This document shows positions 1 to 8,008 of a DNA stretch of 30,841 bases, in pieces. The translations under genes were made by a program, and so were the position numbers. The notes below the pieces were generated by a model. It ran no database searches. It saw nothing but the letters and a program-made list of their open reading frames with translations, and was not told where the DNA came from. Position 1 is the first letter of the stretch. Every line of letters starts with the position of its first letter. The DNA comes from an uncultured Eubacteriales bacterium (lineage in GTDB: Bacteria > Bacillota > Clostridia > Peptostreptococcales > Anaerovoracaceae), in contig CAJTYS010000043.1 in NCBI GenBank assembly GCA_910583765.1, positions 1 to 30,841 on the forward strand. The letters are read 5' to 3'.

Positions 1-73
1 TCTCCTTCTTTTTTCCCCGTTCCCTCCTTTTCCCCCTCTTTCGACCGCCTCGCTTCCTCTCCTTTTCCCGCAT
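1..73. other. Strand-asymmetric pyrimidine-rich tract at window edge
   Basis: The first 70 bases are almost all C and T on the plus strand. Read on the minus strand they are open from an ATG at 73-71, with AAAGG about nine bases upstream, and would give a very Lys/Arg/Glu/Gly-rich peptide running off the left edge. This may be the start of a gene encoding a highly charged protein, or simple low-complexity DNA; the window is too short to decide. Confidence 0.35.
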
Positions 74-125
74 ACCAATCTGCCTTTCTGGACATACTAT
101 ACAGAAATACTTGGAGGTGAATCAT

Positions 126-842
126 TTGGCCATTATTTTAATTCGCACGATCATCCTTTATCTCATCGTGCTCTTTACTATAAGAGTCATGGGCAAATCT
201 GAATTATCAAAGATGTCCCCATTTCAGCTTGTAGTCATTTTCATGATTGCGGAATTGGCCGCGATCCCCATCGAATCTTCTACCGCTTCTCTGATCAGCG
301 GCGCGGTGGGCATTTTTACCCTGCTGTTCCTGCAGGTGCTGATTTCCATGATTTCCATCAAAAGTGAGCGATTCAAGAATTTCATCAACGGCAAACCCAG
401 CATCTTGATCGAAAAAGGAGAAATCAATGAAAAGGAATTGAAAGCCCTGCGGATTTCCTTAAATGACTTGATGGAGCAGCTACGAATCGGCAACGCCCCG
501 TCTCTTTCTGAAGTGGAATACGCAGTCATGGAATCTAACGGTGAACTTTCCGTGATCCCTAAGGCTGATAAAAAACCCCTGACCGCCAGCGACATGTCCC
601 TAACCAAGGAACCAGAGACCATGCCGCTGATCCTAATCTCGGACGGTGTTTTGTACAAGCAGAATCTGCTGTCACTAGGCTGGGATGAACCTTTTTTAAA
701 AGGACAGATGGCAGCGGTCAATCTTTCGTCTTATGAGGAAGTGTTTTTCGCTTTTTGCGATGAGCAGAAAAAACTCCATATTTACGTTTCCACTCCGGAT
801 CAGAAAAAAGCACGGGAGGTCATGATATGCGCAACTTCATAA
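126..842 (+). CDS. DUF421 family membrane protein (YetF/YrbG-like)
   Basis: A 238-residue protein of the DUF421 family, whose biochemical role is not established. The N-terminal 80 residues hold about three hydrophobic helices, including the family-typical run IRVMGKSELSKMSPFQLVV. The rest is a soluble alpha/beta domain with the expected GKPSILIEKGEI and LRIGNAPSLSEVEYAV-like segments. I chose the TTG at 126 because GGAGGT at 113-118 lies 7 bases upstream; the in-frame TTG at 111 would overlap that ribosome-binding site. The gene overlaps the next (DUF4363) by 16 bases, so the two are translationally coupled, and both precede the terminator at 1227-1258. Family assignment is confident; function is unknown. 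Confidence 0.9.
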   Translation: MAIILIRTIILYLIVLFTIRVMGKSELSKMSPFQLVVIFMIAELAAIPIESSTASLISGAVGIFTLLFLQVLISMISIKSERFKNFINGKPSILIEKGEINEKELKALRISLNDLMEQLRIGNAPSLSEVEYAVMESNGELSVIPKADKKPLTASDMSLTKEPETMPLILISDGVLYKQNLLSLGWDEPFLKGQMAAVNLSSYEEVFFAFCDEQKKLHIYVSTPDQKKAREVMICATS

Positions 843-1210
843 TTTCTGTCGTCTGTCTGGGGATCCTAGTAGGCGCCTGGGCAGTCTTTGGCTTTTATTC
901 CAACAAGACTATTGATGGCTATGAGCAGGCTCTGGAAAACAGCATCATCAAAGCAGTGGAAACCCAGCAATGGGAAAAAGCTTATGCGGAATTCCAGGCC
1001 CTTTCCCAGAACTGGCATCAATATAAAAAAGCCGCCGCTTTTTTCTTGGACACTCAGGCCATCAATGATACGGATTATTCTATCGCAAAGGCAAAATATT
1101 ATATCAAGGCAGAAGACGTGTCCAATTCCTCTGGAGAGCTGGCTTCTTTGAAAGAACAGTTAGTCTTTCTGCATCAGAATGAATCCATCACTTGGGGGAA
1201 TATCCTTTAA
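827..1210 (+). CDS. DUF4363 family protein
   Basis: A 127-residue protein with one N-terminal hydrophobic segment (residues 3-22), which is a membrane anchor or uncleaved signal, followed by a helical extracytoplasmic part. It matches DUF4363, a family that in clostridia usually sits directly after a DUF421 gene, as here. GGGAGG at 814-819 lies 7 bases before the ATG, inside the DUF421 reading frame. The pair probably forms one membrane-associated unit; nothing in the sequence indicates a catalytic activity. Confidence 0.8.
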   Translation: MRNFIISVVCLGILVGAWAVFGFYSNKTIDGYEQALENSIIKAVETQQWEKAYAEFQALSQNWHQYKKAAAFFLDTQAINDTDYSIAKAKYYIKAEDVSNSSGELASLKEQLVFLHQNESITWGNIL

Positions 1211-1226
1211 GAAATTCATTAAAGAC

Positions 1227-1258
1227 AAAACCGGCCAATTCATAAAGGCCGGTTTTTT
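1227..1258. terminator. Bidirectional intrinsic terminator
   Basis: Perfect 10-bp stem AAAACCGGCC / GGCCGGTTTT with a 10-base loop, followed by T6 on the plus strand and by a T-rich run on the minus strand. It ends the DUF421 operon and probably also the convergent activase operon whose last gene stops at 1297. Confidence 0.9.
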
Positions 1259-1296
1259 GTGAAAACTGGCAGGCACGGGACCCTTATTTTGGTTCT

Positions 1297-2250
1297 TTAA
1301 CCCATTCTTTGCTGCTGATATTTTCCGCAGCGGTCTTGGAACGCGCCGATCTCTTTTCCCGCGTGATACAGGCGCATCACCTTACATTGGTTGGGGCAGT
1401 CGCCGCATGTCATTTCACGGATGTCAGCCTTCACTCTGCCTTGGTCAAAGCCTCGGAAAGCGGTCTTGTTTTTGCTTTTCTGTTCTGCCGCTAAAAGCGC
1501 CGCGCCATAAGCGCCCATGATCTTGTGCTCTCTGGGCACGAAAATTTCCATGCCCAGCGCTTGTTCAAAAGCTGCCCGAAGGCCCTGGTTGGCAGCCACG
1601 CCTCCCTGGAAACAGACCTTTGGATAGAGCTTTTTCCCCTGAGCCACATTGGACAGATAGCTGTTCACCAATGCTTTGCAAAGGCCTGCCAGCAGGTTTT
1701 CTTCAGACACGCCGGTCTGCTGTAAATGAATGATGTCTGATTCCGCAAAGACAGCACAGCGGCCGGCAATAGGCGCGGGGTCCTTTCCTTTCAGAGCTAG
1801 GCTGCCAAATGCTTCTATAGGGATCCCCATGCGTTCTGCCTGTCTGTCTAAAAAGGAACCGGTCCCTGCCGCGCATACGGTGTTCATCGCAAAATCCGTG
1901 ACTAACCCCTGTTCCATCAGAATCAGTTTGGAATCCTGGCCTCCGATCTCGATGATGGTCCTGATTTCAGGGTCGAGCTTAGCCGCTGCCACGCCATGGG
2001 CAGTGATCTCATTTTTGATCACATCCGCTCCCGCGAAGGCGCCTGCCAGACCTCTGCCGCTTCCTGTTGCGCCTACCCCTGCGATCTGCTCTGTGCGAAA
2101 GCAGGCTCCTAACTGCTGGAGGCCTGAACGCACAGCATCTAAAGGCTTTCCTTTTGTTTTTAGGTACAGCTGTTTTTGAATCTGCCCTTTTTTATCGATC
2201 ACCACCAGATCCGTGCTGATGGAACCCACGTCAATTCCTAGAAAATACAC
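1297..2250 (-). CDS. Acyl-CoA dehydratase activase (HgdC/BadF-type ATPase)
   Basis: ASKHA-fold ATPase of the COG1924 type. Such proteins carry a [4Fe-4S] cluster at the dimer interface and use ATP to drive low-potential electron transfer to a 2-hydroxyacyl-CoA dehydratase or related double-cubane protein. Visible motifs from the N-terminus are GIDVGSIST (phosphate 1), GATGSGR, EIGGQDSK, CAAGTGSFLD and GRCAVFAESD; the Cys in the last two match the cluster ligands of the family. The C-terminus adds a Cys-rich tail (CGDCPNQC then a later Cys) that resembles the linker of long fused activases. The GTG at 2250 (317 residues) is preferred: AAGGAGA lies 5-6 bases upstream, and a longer start would overlap the previous gene by about 95 bases. 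Last gene of a three-gene operon, overlapping its neighbour by 20 bases. The substrate is unknown. Confidence 0.85.
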   Translation of the reverse strand: MYFLGIDVGSISTDLVVIDKKGQIQKQLYLKTKGKPLDAVRSGLQQLGACFRTEQIAGVGATGSGRGLAGAFAGADVIKNEITAHGVAAAKLDPEIRTIIEIGGQDSKLILMEQGLVTDFAMNTVCAAGTGSFLDRQAERMGIPIEAFGSLALKGKDPAPIAGRCAVFAESDIIHLQQTGVSEENLLAGLCKALVNSYLSNVAQGKKLYPKVCFQGGVAANQGLRAAFEQALGMEIFVPREHKIMGAYGAALLAAEQKSKNKTAFRGFDQGRVKADIREMTCGDCPNQCKVMRLYHAGKEIGAFQDRCGKYQQQRMG

Positions 2251-3304
2251 GTTTTCTCCTTTCCAGCATATCCACGAACGCTTCGATCCTTGTTTCATAT
2301 CCAGCGCCTGCCTGCATTTCTCCAAAGATCAAGTGCAGGACTTTTTTCCCCTGTTCTTCTTCGATCCTGCCGCTGGCCGCTTTTGCCACAATCTCTGGCA
2401 TGCATCCCGCAGGCATGATTTTAATGATGCCGTCTTCTTCTGCCTTTCCTATGTCTCTGACAGTCTCTTTGGCATATCCGCCGATGCTGTAAGGCAGGTA
2501 TCGCTCCGCGTTCTTTTTTACGTTTGGAAAGGCGCTCATGGCCGTATGGCGGAGCCACCAACTGATGGTCACTGGCCGTCTTACTTGGCAGCCCAAAAGC
2601 ATCAATCGCTCTTCCAGGTTCTGATTGGCCGCGGGTTCAATGGAAGTGTAAATCTCTCCAGTGACAAGGATTTTGATGGGTCTCACCCCACGGTCCGCGG
2701 GGATGTCCTTTACTGCCTGTTCATAACGCTGGACCAGGGAAAAAGCGCTTCCCATAGCTGCCTGCTGATGCAGTTCTTGTCTAAAATCTTTCAGCAAAGT
2801 GACGCACTGCCTGGGGACGGCAGCGGATCCTGCCCGCTGCTTGAGCGCTGCTTCCAATCCATCGATCCGTTTCATGAGCCGGATGCTCTGTGCCAGGATC
2901 GTTGCTGCTTTCGGCCAGTTGATGTCCATGCCGCCAGATGCTTGGGCCATCCTGCTTAGCCACTTTTTTAGGCCAATGGCCTTTGGCGTGTCCAGCAGGA
3001 TCCACTCCATTTTATAGCCAGCTTGATCCAGCACGTTTTTCAGCAGTTCACCATATTCTCCCAACCTGCAGGGCCCCATGGTCGCAGGCATCACTGCCCG
3101 GCGCGCGCCAGCTTCATAGGCTTGTATCAGATTTCCAGCCATGTATTTGAAGGGCAGGCACATTTCTTCCGGCGAAACAGCCTCCCCTTTTTCCAGTGTT
3201 TCCCCAGTGTTGGCAGGCGGAACCACATAGGGGATCCCCAGACTCCGCAGAGCAAGTGAAGCGGGGACATAAGCTGGTCCTATATGGGGAAAGGTCAATG
3301 CCAT
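2231..3304 (-). CDS. 2-hydroxyacyl-CoA dehydratase-like / activase-related protein (COG3581-like)
   Basis: A 357-residue protein resembling the COG3581 segment of long acyl-CoA dehydratase activase proteins. It starts MALTFPHIGPAYVP and contains conserved Cys in contexts typical of cluster-binding relatives of HgdA/HgdB: PEEMCLPFK (C49), MGPCRLGEYGELL and MPAGCMPEIVAK. A double-cubane or other Fe-S cluster is therefore plausible but not shown. GGGGAGG stands 8 bases before the ATG. It overlaps the preceding gene by 10 bases and the following one by 20, so all three are made together. The reaction is unknown; a reductase-like role is inferred from the family only. Confidence 0.75.
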   Translation of the reverse strand: MALTFPHIGPAYVPASLALRSLGIPYVVPPANTGETLEKGEAVSPEEMCLPFKYMAGNLIQAYEAGARRAVMPATMGPCRLGEYGELLKNVLDQAGYKMEWILLDTPKAIGLKKWLSRMAQASGGMDINWPKAATILAQSIRLMKRIDGLEAALKQRAGSAAVPRQCVTLLKDFRQELHQQAAMGSAFSLVQRYEQAVKDIPADRGVRPIKILVTGEIYTSIEPAANQNLEERLMLLGCQVRRPVTISWWLRHTAMSAFPNVKKNAERYLPYSIGGYAKETVRDIGKAEEDGIIKIMPAGCMPEIVAKAASGRIEEEQGKKVLHLIFGEMQAGAGYETRIEAFVDMLERRKRVFSRN

Positions 3305-4200
3305 TTTTTTCGCCTCCCCTTGAGCACTTCCGCAAAGGCTTCCAGCCTGGTGTCAAACCCTGCCTCTCCCTGCTGTTCGTCCAGCTTCAATACCAGCATT
3401 GGCAGGTCCTTTACATTGTTTTTCAGCATTTCTACTGTAAAGGAATCTGTGCCGCAGGAAAAAGAGGATAAATAAATGATCCCATCGATCCCTTGCTGCT
3501 CCAGGGTCTTCGCTGCCCCAAAATTGTTCACAAAAAAAGACCAGTATGGTTGTTTCATCAAATCAGCGTAAGCCAGGGCCTGGTCCTTTTCTCGTCTTTT
3601 TACCCGTTCCTCTGTAATTACGCCAATATCCATGTGATGCAGCTTGCGCAAAAGATCCATGTTCACAAATGGATCATAAATGTTATAGCAATGACCCGCG
3701 AGAAAGACTTTGTGGCCATAACCCTGCTCGTCCAGACCTCTTTGCCTTTGCTCCTGAGCCAGCAATCCGTTCAAAAAACTGACTTTAAAGCGATCTTTTT
3801 TGATGCCTAGTTTCTTGCATTCTTTCCAGAGGGCCTTCTCCAGCTTTTTTTCATTGTCCAGATAAAGCGGCGCAGTGAAGCGAAGCTTGTCTTTTGCTGT
3901 TCCCTGGCTCACTAGATCCGGGGCGCCTGCGATCTTGGGACAGATGGATTCCCCGAATTCTGTTTTCATGATTCTGGGAAGGGCGATGGCATCACAGTCA
4001 CGGGCCAGCCGTTCCACTTGGCCGCACATGATTTTGGCCGGCAGACACGCCTCGTCCACGCAGGATCTGCTGCCTAATTCCAAAATCTCTTGATCCGCGG
4101 GACCGCTGTATTTCACTGGCAGGCCCAGACCAGAGCAAAAGGTTTCCAGAAAGGGACGGTAAGTATAATAAAAAAATCCTTTTGGTATTCCAATGCGCAT
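3295..4200 (-). CDS. Acyl-CoA dehydratase activase-related protein (DUF2229/COG3580-like)
   Basis: A 301-residue protein matching the DUF2229 (COG3580) portion of fused activases. It begins MRIGIPKGFFYY and has an early cysteine cluster SCVDEACLPAKIMCG (C47, C52, C59) plus later FLAGHCYN and SSFSCGTDSF segments, consistent with an Fe-S protein of the 2-hydroxyacyl-CoA dehydratase superfamily. I chose the ATG at 4200 because AGGAGGT lies 7 bases upstream; an upstream in-frame TTG at 4218 sits before that site. First gene of the three-gene operon. Its ribosome-binding site lies inside a 14-bp hairpin (4205-4250), so expression may depend on RNA folding. Exact function unknown. Confidence 0.8.
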   Translation of the reverse strand: MRIGIPKGFFYYTYRPFLETFCSGLGLPVKYSGPADQEILELGSRSCVDEACLPAKIMCGQVERLARDCDAIALPRIMKTEFGESICPKIAGAPDLVSQGTAKDKLRFTAPLYLDNEKKLEKALWKECKKLGIKKDRFKVSFLNGLLAQEQRQRGLDEQGYGHKVFLAGHCYNIYDPFVNMDLLRKLHHMDIGVITEERVKRREKDQALAYADLMKQPYWSFFVNNFGAAKTLEQQGIDGIIYLSSFSCGTDSFTVEMLKNNVKDLPMLVLKLDEQQGEAGFDTRLEAFAEVLKGRRKKWH

Positions 4201-4250
4201 AAAAAAACCTCCTGTCAAACAGTCTTGCTGTTATTGTTGACAGAAGGTTT
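4201..4250 (-). terminator. Terminator-like hairpin containing the downstream RBS
   Basis: On the minus strand AAACCTTCTGTCAA pairs over its full 14 bases (one T-G wobble) with TTGACAGGAGGTTT, enclosing an inner ACAG/CTGT stem, and the 3' arm runs directly into T residues. It begins 5 bases after the rqcP stop codon, so it looks like that operon's intrinsic terminator. The 3' arm also contains AGGAGG, the ribosome-binding site of the gene starting at 4200. Confidence 0.8.
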
Positions 4251-4255
4251 CCAGT

Positions 4256-4498
4256 TTATTCTATGATTTCATACATGGTGGCCGCGTCTTCTTTTTTGCT
4301 GGATTCCAGCAGTTTTAGAACGCGCGCCGTCACACTGCTGTTTCCGAACTGGATCCGTATCACATCGCCCTCTTTCACCTCTGTGCCGGGTTTTGCCGCT
4401 TTTTCGTTGACAAATACCCGTTCCTGTTCGCATGCCTCTTTTGCTACGGATCTTCGTTTAATCAGTCTTGAATTTTTCAAAAATTTGTCGATTCTCAT
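4256..4498 (-). CDS. rqcP: S4-domain RNA-binding protein RqcP (YabO)
   Basis: An 80-residue S4-domain protein beginning MRIDKFLKNSRLIKRR, followed by the S4 signature VNEKAAKPGTEVKEGDVI, the expected size and layout of RqcP/YabO. RqcP binds 23S rRNA and tRNA on stalled 50S subunits and works with RqcH in Ala-tailing during ribosome-associated quality control. GAGGTGAG precedes the ATG. The gene lies 52 bases after hup, separated by a hairpin with a T-run, so it is probably expressed by readthrough. Close linkage to hup is usual in clostridia; mazG, often found nearby, is absent here. Confidence 0.9.
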   Translation of the reverse strand: MRIDKFLKNSRLIKRRSVAKEACEQERVFVNEKAAKPGTEVKEGDVIRIQFGNSSVTARVLKLLESSKKEDAATMYEIIE

Positions 4499-4508
4499 GT
4501 CTCACCTC

Positions 4509-4538
4509 AAAAAAACAGGAGCAACCGAGGCTGCTCCT
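4509..4538 (-). terminator. hup terminator / rqcP attenuator
   Basis: Minus-strand stem AGGAGCA / TGCTCCT (7 bp, 8-base loop) followed by a T-run, located between the hup stop and the rqcP RBS. It should end most hup transcripts and let only some continue into rqcP. Confidence 0.8.
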
Positions 4539-4550
4539 TTCTTCGATCTT

Positions 4551-4829
4551 TTATTTATTCACAGCATCCTTTAACGCTTTTCCTGCTTTAAACACAGGAG
4601 CCTTTGATGCGGCGATGTCGATTACTTCCCCTGGTTGTCTAGGGTTTCTCCCCTGTCTGGCTTTTCTGTGACGGGTTTCAAATGTACCGAATCCGATCAA
4701 CTGTACTTTTTCGCCTTTCACCAGTGCTTCTTCCACACTGCCTACGAACGCGTTCACCGCAACCTCTGCGTCTTTTTTTGTAAACCCGGTTTTTTCTGCT
4801 ACTGCAGCCACCAATTCAGCCTTATTCAT
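4551..4829 (-). CDS. hup: HU family DNA-binding protein
   Basis: A 92-residue histone-like HU protein, a homodimeric nucleoid protein that bends DNA. The sequence is full-length and canonical: MNKAELVAAVAEKTG helical N-terminus, GFGTFETRHRKARQGRNPR at the start of the DNA-binding arm, and a C-terminal FKAGKALKDAVNK helix. The ATG at 4829 has AGGAGG 8 bases upstream; the in-frame codon seven residues earlier lies before that site. A good sigma-A promoter lies about 110 bases upstream (4942-4970) and a terminator follows at 4509-4538. Confidence 0.97.
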   Translation of the reverse strand: MNKAELVAAVAEKTGFTKKDAEVAVNAFVGSVEEALVKGEKVQLIGFGTFETRHRKARQGRNPRQPGEVIDIAASKAPVFKAGKALKDAVNK

Positions 4830-4941
4830 CAATAAATCCTCCTTAAACATAAAATATTACCAAGTGGTTGTCCCACTACTCCTGTTGAAAGTCATCTGAA
4901 CCCAATTTCAAATTCAAATCCCTTCGTGCTTTCTGCTGTCT

Positions 4942-4970
4942 ATTGTCCCATTTTTCAATGGCTTTGTCAA
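4942..4970 (-). promoter_or_regulatory. Sigma-A promoter of hup
   Basis: Minus strand TTGACA (4970-4965), 17-base spacer, GACAAT (4947-4942). The -35 is perfect and the -10 matches 4 of 6. It gives a leader of about 105 bases before hup. Confidence 0.7.
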
Positions 4971-4990
4971 CTGTTTTACATCAGTTTACG

Positions 4991-5021
4991 AAAAAATCAG
5001 TCTTCCGTGCCTGCCTGACTG
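4991..5021 (-). terminator. Probable terminator after the flippase gene
   Basis: On the minus strand CAGTC / GACTG encloses 14 bases and is followed by ATTTTTT. The stem is short (5-6 bp), but its place just after the stop at 5028 and upstream of the hup promoter fits a terminator. Confidence 0.45.
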
Positions 5022-5027
5022 CCGCCG

Positions 5028-6671
5028 CTACTTGATAAACCGGTCTAACAGCCTGATAATTTTGTCTCCTTTCGGCATTTTAGACAGTTCTTCCTTGGTT
5101 ATGGTTCGAGTGACGAACACCATGACTCCATAAACGATTACTGCAAAGAGAATCGCAATGACCGTGGCAAAACGGCTCCCGTCCAGCACCAGGTAGAGCA
5201 GGTGATACAGCCCCCAGGCGCACACTGCCATGACCCCAGCAGAAAGAAAAGGCTTCACGACTGTCACCCCCAGATCAAACTGGGTCCCCGTGTACTTGCG
5301 GACCGCGCGAATGTTGAGAACAGCAGCGATCAAATAGGCTGTCACAGTCCCTGCTGCCGCGCCTAAAATATTGATGGCTGGGATCCCTGTCAGGATCCAG
5401 GTGATGATGATCTTCACGATGATGCCAATTCCCAAGTTGCACACTGGTATCATCTGCTTGCCCACTCCCTGCAGGACGCTGGTCAGGGTCTGCTGGGCAG
5501 CAAGGAACACCACGCCCACGGAAAGAACCATCAAACACGGCGCCGCGCTGATGGCGCTAGCCTTTTGAACTGGATATAACAAGACTAAGATCGGCTCTGC
5601 TAAGGCGAACAATCCAAAGGCGCAAGGCATCCCCAGAATCATGGACATCCGCAGGCCATTTTCCACATTTTCCTGCAAATAAGCCATGTCTCTTTGTTTG
5701 AAGGCAGCGGCCACTAATGGCACCAGACTCATAGCCACAGCCTGGGTCAAGACTTGCGGAAAGTTGATGAGAGAGCCAGCAAAAGAGCTGAGCTGCCCAT
5801 ACATGCCCTTTGCTACCGCAGCATCCCATCCAGAAGCCTGCAGCCTGTTGACCACCACCGCTACGTCGATCATGTTCACAAGAGGCATGATGGACGCGCC
5901 TATGGTGATGGGAATGGCAATGACAGCGATTTTCTTTAGGATCGAGGTGCTGCTTTCCCTGGAAGCCCGCATGCCTTTTTTTTGTCTGGCAATTCGGCTT
6001 TTGATCCGGCTTTTGTTCAGCGCGTAAACGATGAGCATGACAAGCAGCCCGCCGATGGCGCCTGCTGCCGCGCCTAAAGTGGCCCCCGCTGCTCCGCTTT
6101 CCTGCGGGGAATACCGGCTGGCCACCCCCAGACCCTGGGCGCTCTTGAAAAAGAACCACGCTAAGCTCAGGCCCACCACTACCCGGAACACTTGCTCGAT
6201 CACTTGGGACACAGCTGTGGGACCCATGTCCTGCATGCCTTGAAAATACCCGCGGTAAGCAGCCATGACCGGAACGAAGATCAAGGCTGGCGAAATGGCT
6301 CGCATAGCCAGTGCCGCCTCGGGCATGTTGAACAGCCCTGACAGCAGCTCTGCGCCAAAAAATACGATGACAAAGGAAATGCTTCCAATGACGGTCATCA
6401 AGGTCCTGGATATTTTAAAGACCCTGTGGGCTTCACCGAATTTCCCAAAGCTGACCCGCTCTGAAACCATTCTGGAAATAGCCACTGGTATGCCTGCCGT
6501 GGCCAGGACCAGAAAAAAGCTATAGACATAATAAGCCGGGGAATAATAGGCCATCCCATCTGCCCCGATCATGTTCCCTAAAGGGATCTTAAAGATCGCT
6601 CCCAGCACTTTTACCAGCAGTCCGGCCACTGCCAGGACCGCTGCCCCTTGAATAAAGGATTTTTTTGCCAT
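5028..6671 (-). CDS. MATE/MOP-family polysaccharide or lipid II flippase (SpoVB/MurJ-like)
   Basis: A 547-residue integral membrane protein with about 14 hydrophobic helices, starting MAKKSFIQGAAVLAVAGLL and containing GNMIGADGMAYYSPAYYVY and YRGYFQGMQDMGPTAVSQV, typical of the MOP exporter group that includes SpoVB, YabM, YtgP and MurJ. These proteins move lipid-linked cell-wall or spore-cortex precursors across the membrane. TTTAGGAGGAATC stands directly before the ATG. The gene begins 13 bases after mtaD, so the two are probably cotranscribed. Nearness to hup, rqcP and spoVT suggests the SpoVB/YabM branch rather than MurJ, but the subgroup cannot be settled by eye. Confidence 0.88.
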   Translation of the reverse strand: MAKKSFIQGAAVLAVAGLLVKVLGAIFKIPLGNMIGADGMAYYSPAYYVYSFFLVLATAGIPVAISRMVSERVSFGKFGEAHRVFKISRTLMTVIGSISFVIVFFGAELLSGLFNMPEAALAMRAISPALIFVPVMAAYRGYFQGMQDMGPTAVSQVIEQVFRVVVGLSLAWFFFKSAQGLGVASRYSPQESGAAGATLGAAAGAIGGLLVMLIVYALNKSRIKSRIARQKKGMRASRESSTSILKKIAVIAIPITIGASIMPLVNMIDVAVVVNRLQASGWDAAVAKGMYGQLSSFAGSLINFPQVLTQAVAMSLVPLVAAAFKQRDMAYLQENVENGLRMSMILGMPCAFGLFALAEPILVLLYPVQKASAISAAPCLMVLSVGVVFLAAQQTLTSVLQGVGKQMIPVCNLGIGIIVKIIITWILTGIPAINILGAAAGTVTAYLIAAVLNIRAVRKYTGTQFDLGVTVVKPFLSAGVMAVCAWGLYHLLYLVLDGSRFATVIAILFAVIVYGVMVFVTRTITKEELSKMPKGDKIIRLLDRFIK

Positions 6672-6684
6672 GATTCCTCCTAAA

Positions 6685-7977
6685 TTATTTTGATAGGGCC
6701 TCTAATATCCCCTTTGTGGCCCTGTTTGCCTCATGGATGGTCTTTTCTATGTCAATGGTCATATATTGCCCATTTTCATAAAGAATTTTTCCATCTGCCA
6801 TGGTCATGACGATATCACTGCCTGACGCGGAATAAACCAGATTGTTGATCAGGTCATGCACTGGCTGCATGTGCGGCCCGCTGATGTCGATCACGATCAG
6901 ATCCGCCTTGTTTCCTTCCTTGATGCTGCCGCAATCCTCTCTTCCCTGGGATATGGCACCTGCCAGCGTTGCTGCCCGCAGCGCCTGTTTCGGTGTCACC
7001 GCGGTCGGATCCTTCAGCCGTTCTTTGGCAGCGCAGGCCAAAAATTTGATTTCTTCTATGAAATTCAGACTGTTGTTGCTGGCAACGCTGTCTGTGCCCA
7101 AAGACACATTGATGCCAGATTCCAAAAGCTTTGGCACATTGCACACGCCGCTGGCCAGTTTCATGTTGCTCACTGGATTAGACGCGGCAGTCACGCCTTT
7201 TTCCCGCAGGATGGCAAAGTCTTCGTCCTCCAGCCAGACGCAGTGCGCCGCGGTGGTGGGCGTTTCAAAGAGCCCCAGTTTGTTGAAATAAGCCGCTGGG
7301 GTCAGGCCATGGCGCTGTTTGCATTCTTCATGCTCCAGCTTTGTCTCTGACAGATGCACGTGCATGTTGGCTCCAATGCTCTGGGTGTATTCGGCCATCT
7401 GTTTGACGATCTTCGGCGTGGAGGTATACTCAGCATGAATGCTCATATCCACTTTGATCCGTCCGTCCGCCGCATTGTGGTAAGTTTCATATATGGACTT
7501 CATTTCCTTCGCGCTCTGCAAAGACCACAGATCCGAATCGTCAAAACAAGTGATGGATCTGGAAATATTGTTCTTTGTGCCGCTTTCCTCAATGGCTCTG
7601 ATCATGTCTTCGGAAAAATAATACATATCTGTAGTGGACACGATGCCATAGCGGATGGATTCTGCCATGGCAAGGAGCGTCCCCCAGTAAACCGCGTCTC
7701 CCGTCAGTTTGTCTTCAAAAGGAAAGATCTTTTTGTTGAGCCAGTCCTGGAGGGCCAGATTTTCTCCGTAACCGCGCATCAGGGTCATGGGTGAATGGGC
7801 ATGGGTGTTGACGAAACCGTTCATCAGCAGCTTTCCTGTCCCATCGTAGACCCTGCCAAAATCCTGCTTTGGCGCTTCCTTACTAATATAAGTGATCCGC
7901 TGGCCATCTATTCCTACATATCTGTTTTCCTGTACCTGAAAATTTTCATCAATCAAAGTGATATTTTTCATCAGCAT
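6685..7977 (-). CDS. mtaD: 5-methylthioadenosine/S-adenosylhomocysteine deaminase
   Basis: A 430-residue amidohydrolase. Family members deaminate SAH, MTA or 5'-deoxyadenosine to the inosyl compounds in salvage of SAM by-products. Metal-site motifs are clear: NTHAHSPMTLMRGYGE (H59, H61), HAEYTSTP, HVHLSETKLE and GTDSVASNN with the catalytic Asp. The ATG at 7977 (MLMKNITL) is chosen because AGGAGG lies 9 bases upstream; a second ATG at 7971 is possible. Upstream in-frame codons would run into cls. It has its own promoter-like sequence at 8009-8037 and is followed closely by the flippase gene. The exact nucleoside preference is not readable from sequence. Confidence 0.9.
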   Translation of the reverse strand: MLMKNITLIDENFQVQENRYVGIDGQRITYISKEAPKQDFGRVYDGTGKLLMNGFVNTHAHSPMTLMRGYGENLALQDWLNKKIFPFEDKLTGDAVYWGTLLAMAESIRYGIVSTTDMYYFSEDMIRAIEESGTKNNISRSITCFDDSDLWSLQSAKEMKSIYETYHNAADGRIKVDMSIHAEYTSTPKIVKQMAEYTQSIGANMHVHLSETKLEHEECKQRHGLTPAAYFNKLGLFETPTTAAHCVWLEDEDFAILREKGVTAASNPVSNMKLASGVCNVPKLLESGINVSLGTDSVASNNSLNFIEEIKFLACAAKERLKDPTAVTPKQALRAATLAGAISQGREDCGSIKEGNKADLIVIDISGPHMQPVHDLINNLVYSASGSDIVMTMADGKILYENGQYMTIDIEKTIHEANRATKGILEALSK

Positions 7978-8008
7978 TTCCCTGTTCCTCCTTTTTCTCC
8001 ATGCATCC

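Noticed and set aside
5557..6159. 200-codon frame inside the flippase gene
   Set aside because: A shadow frame of a clear membrane protein; His/Arg-rich composition typical of frame shadows.
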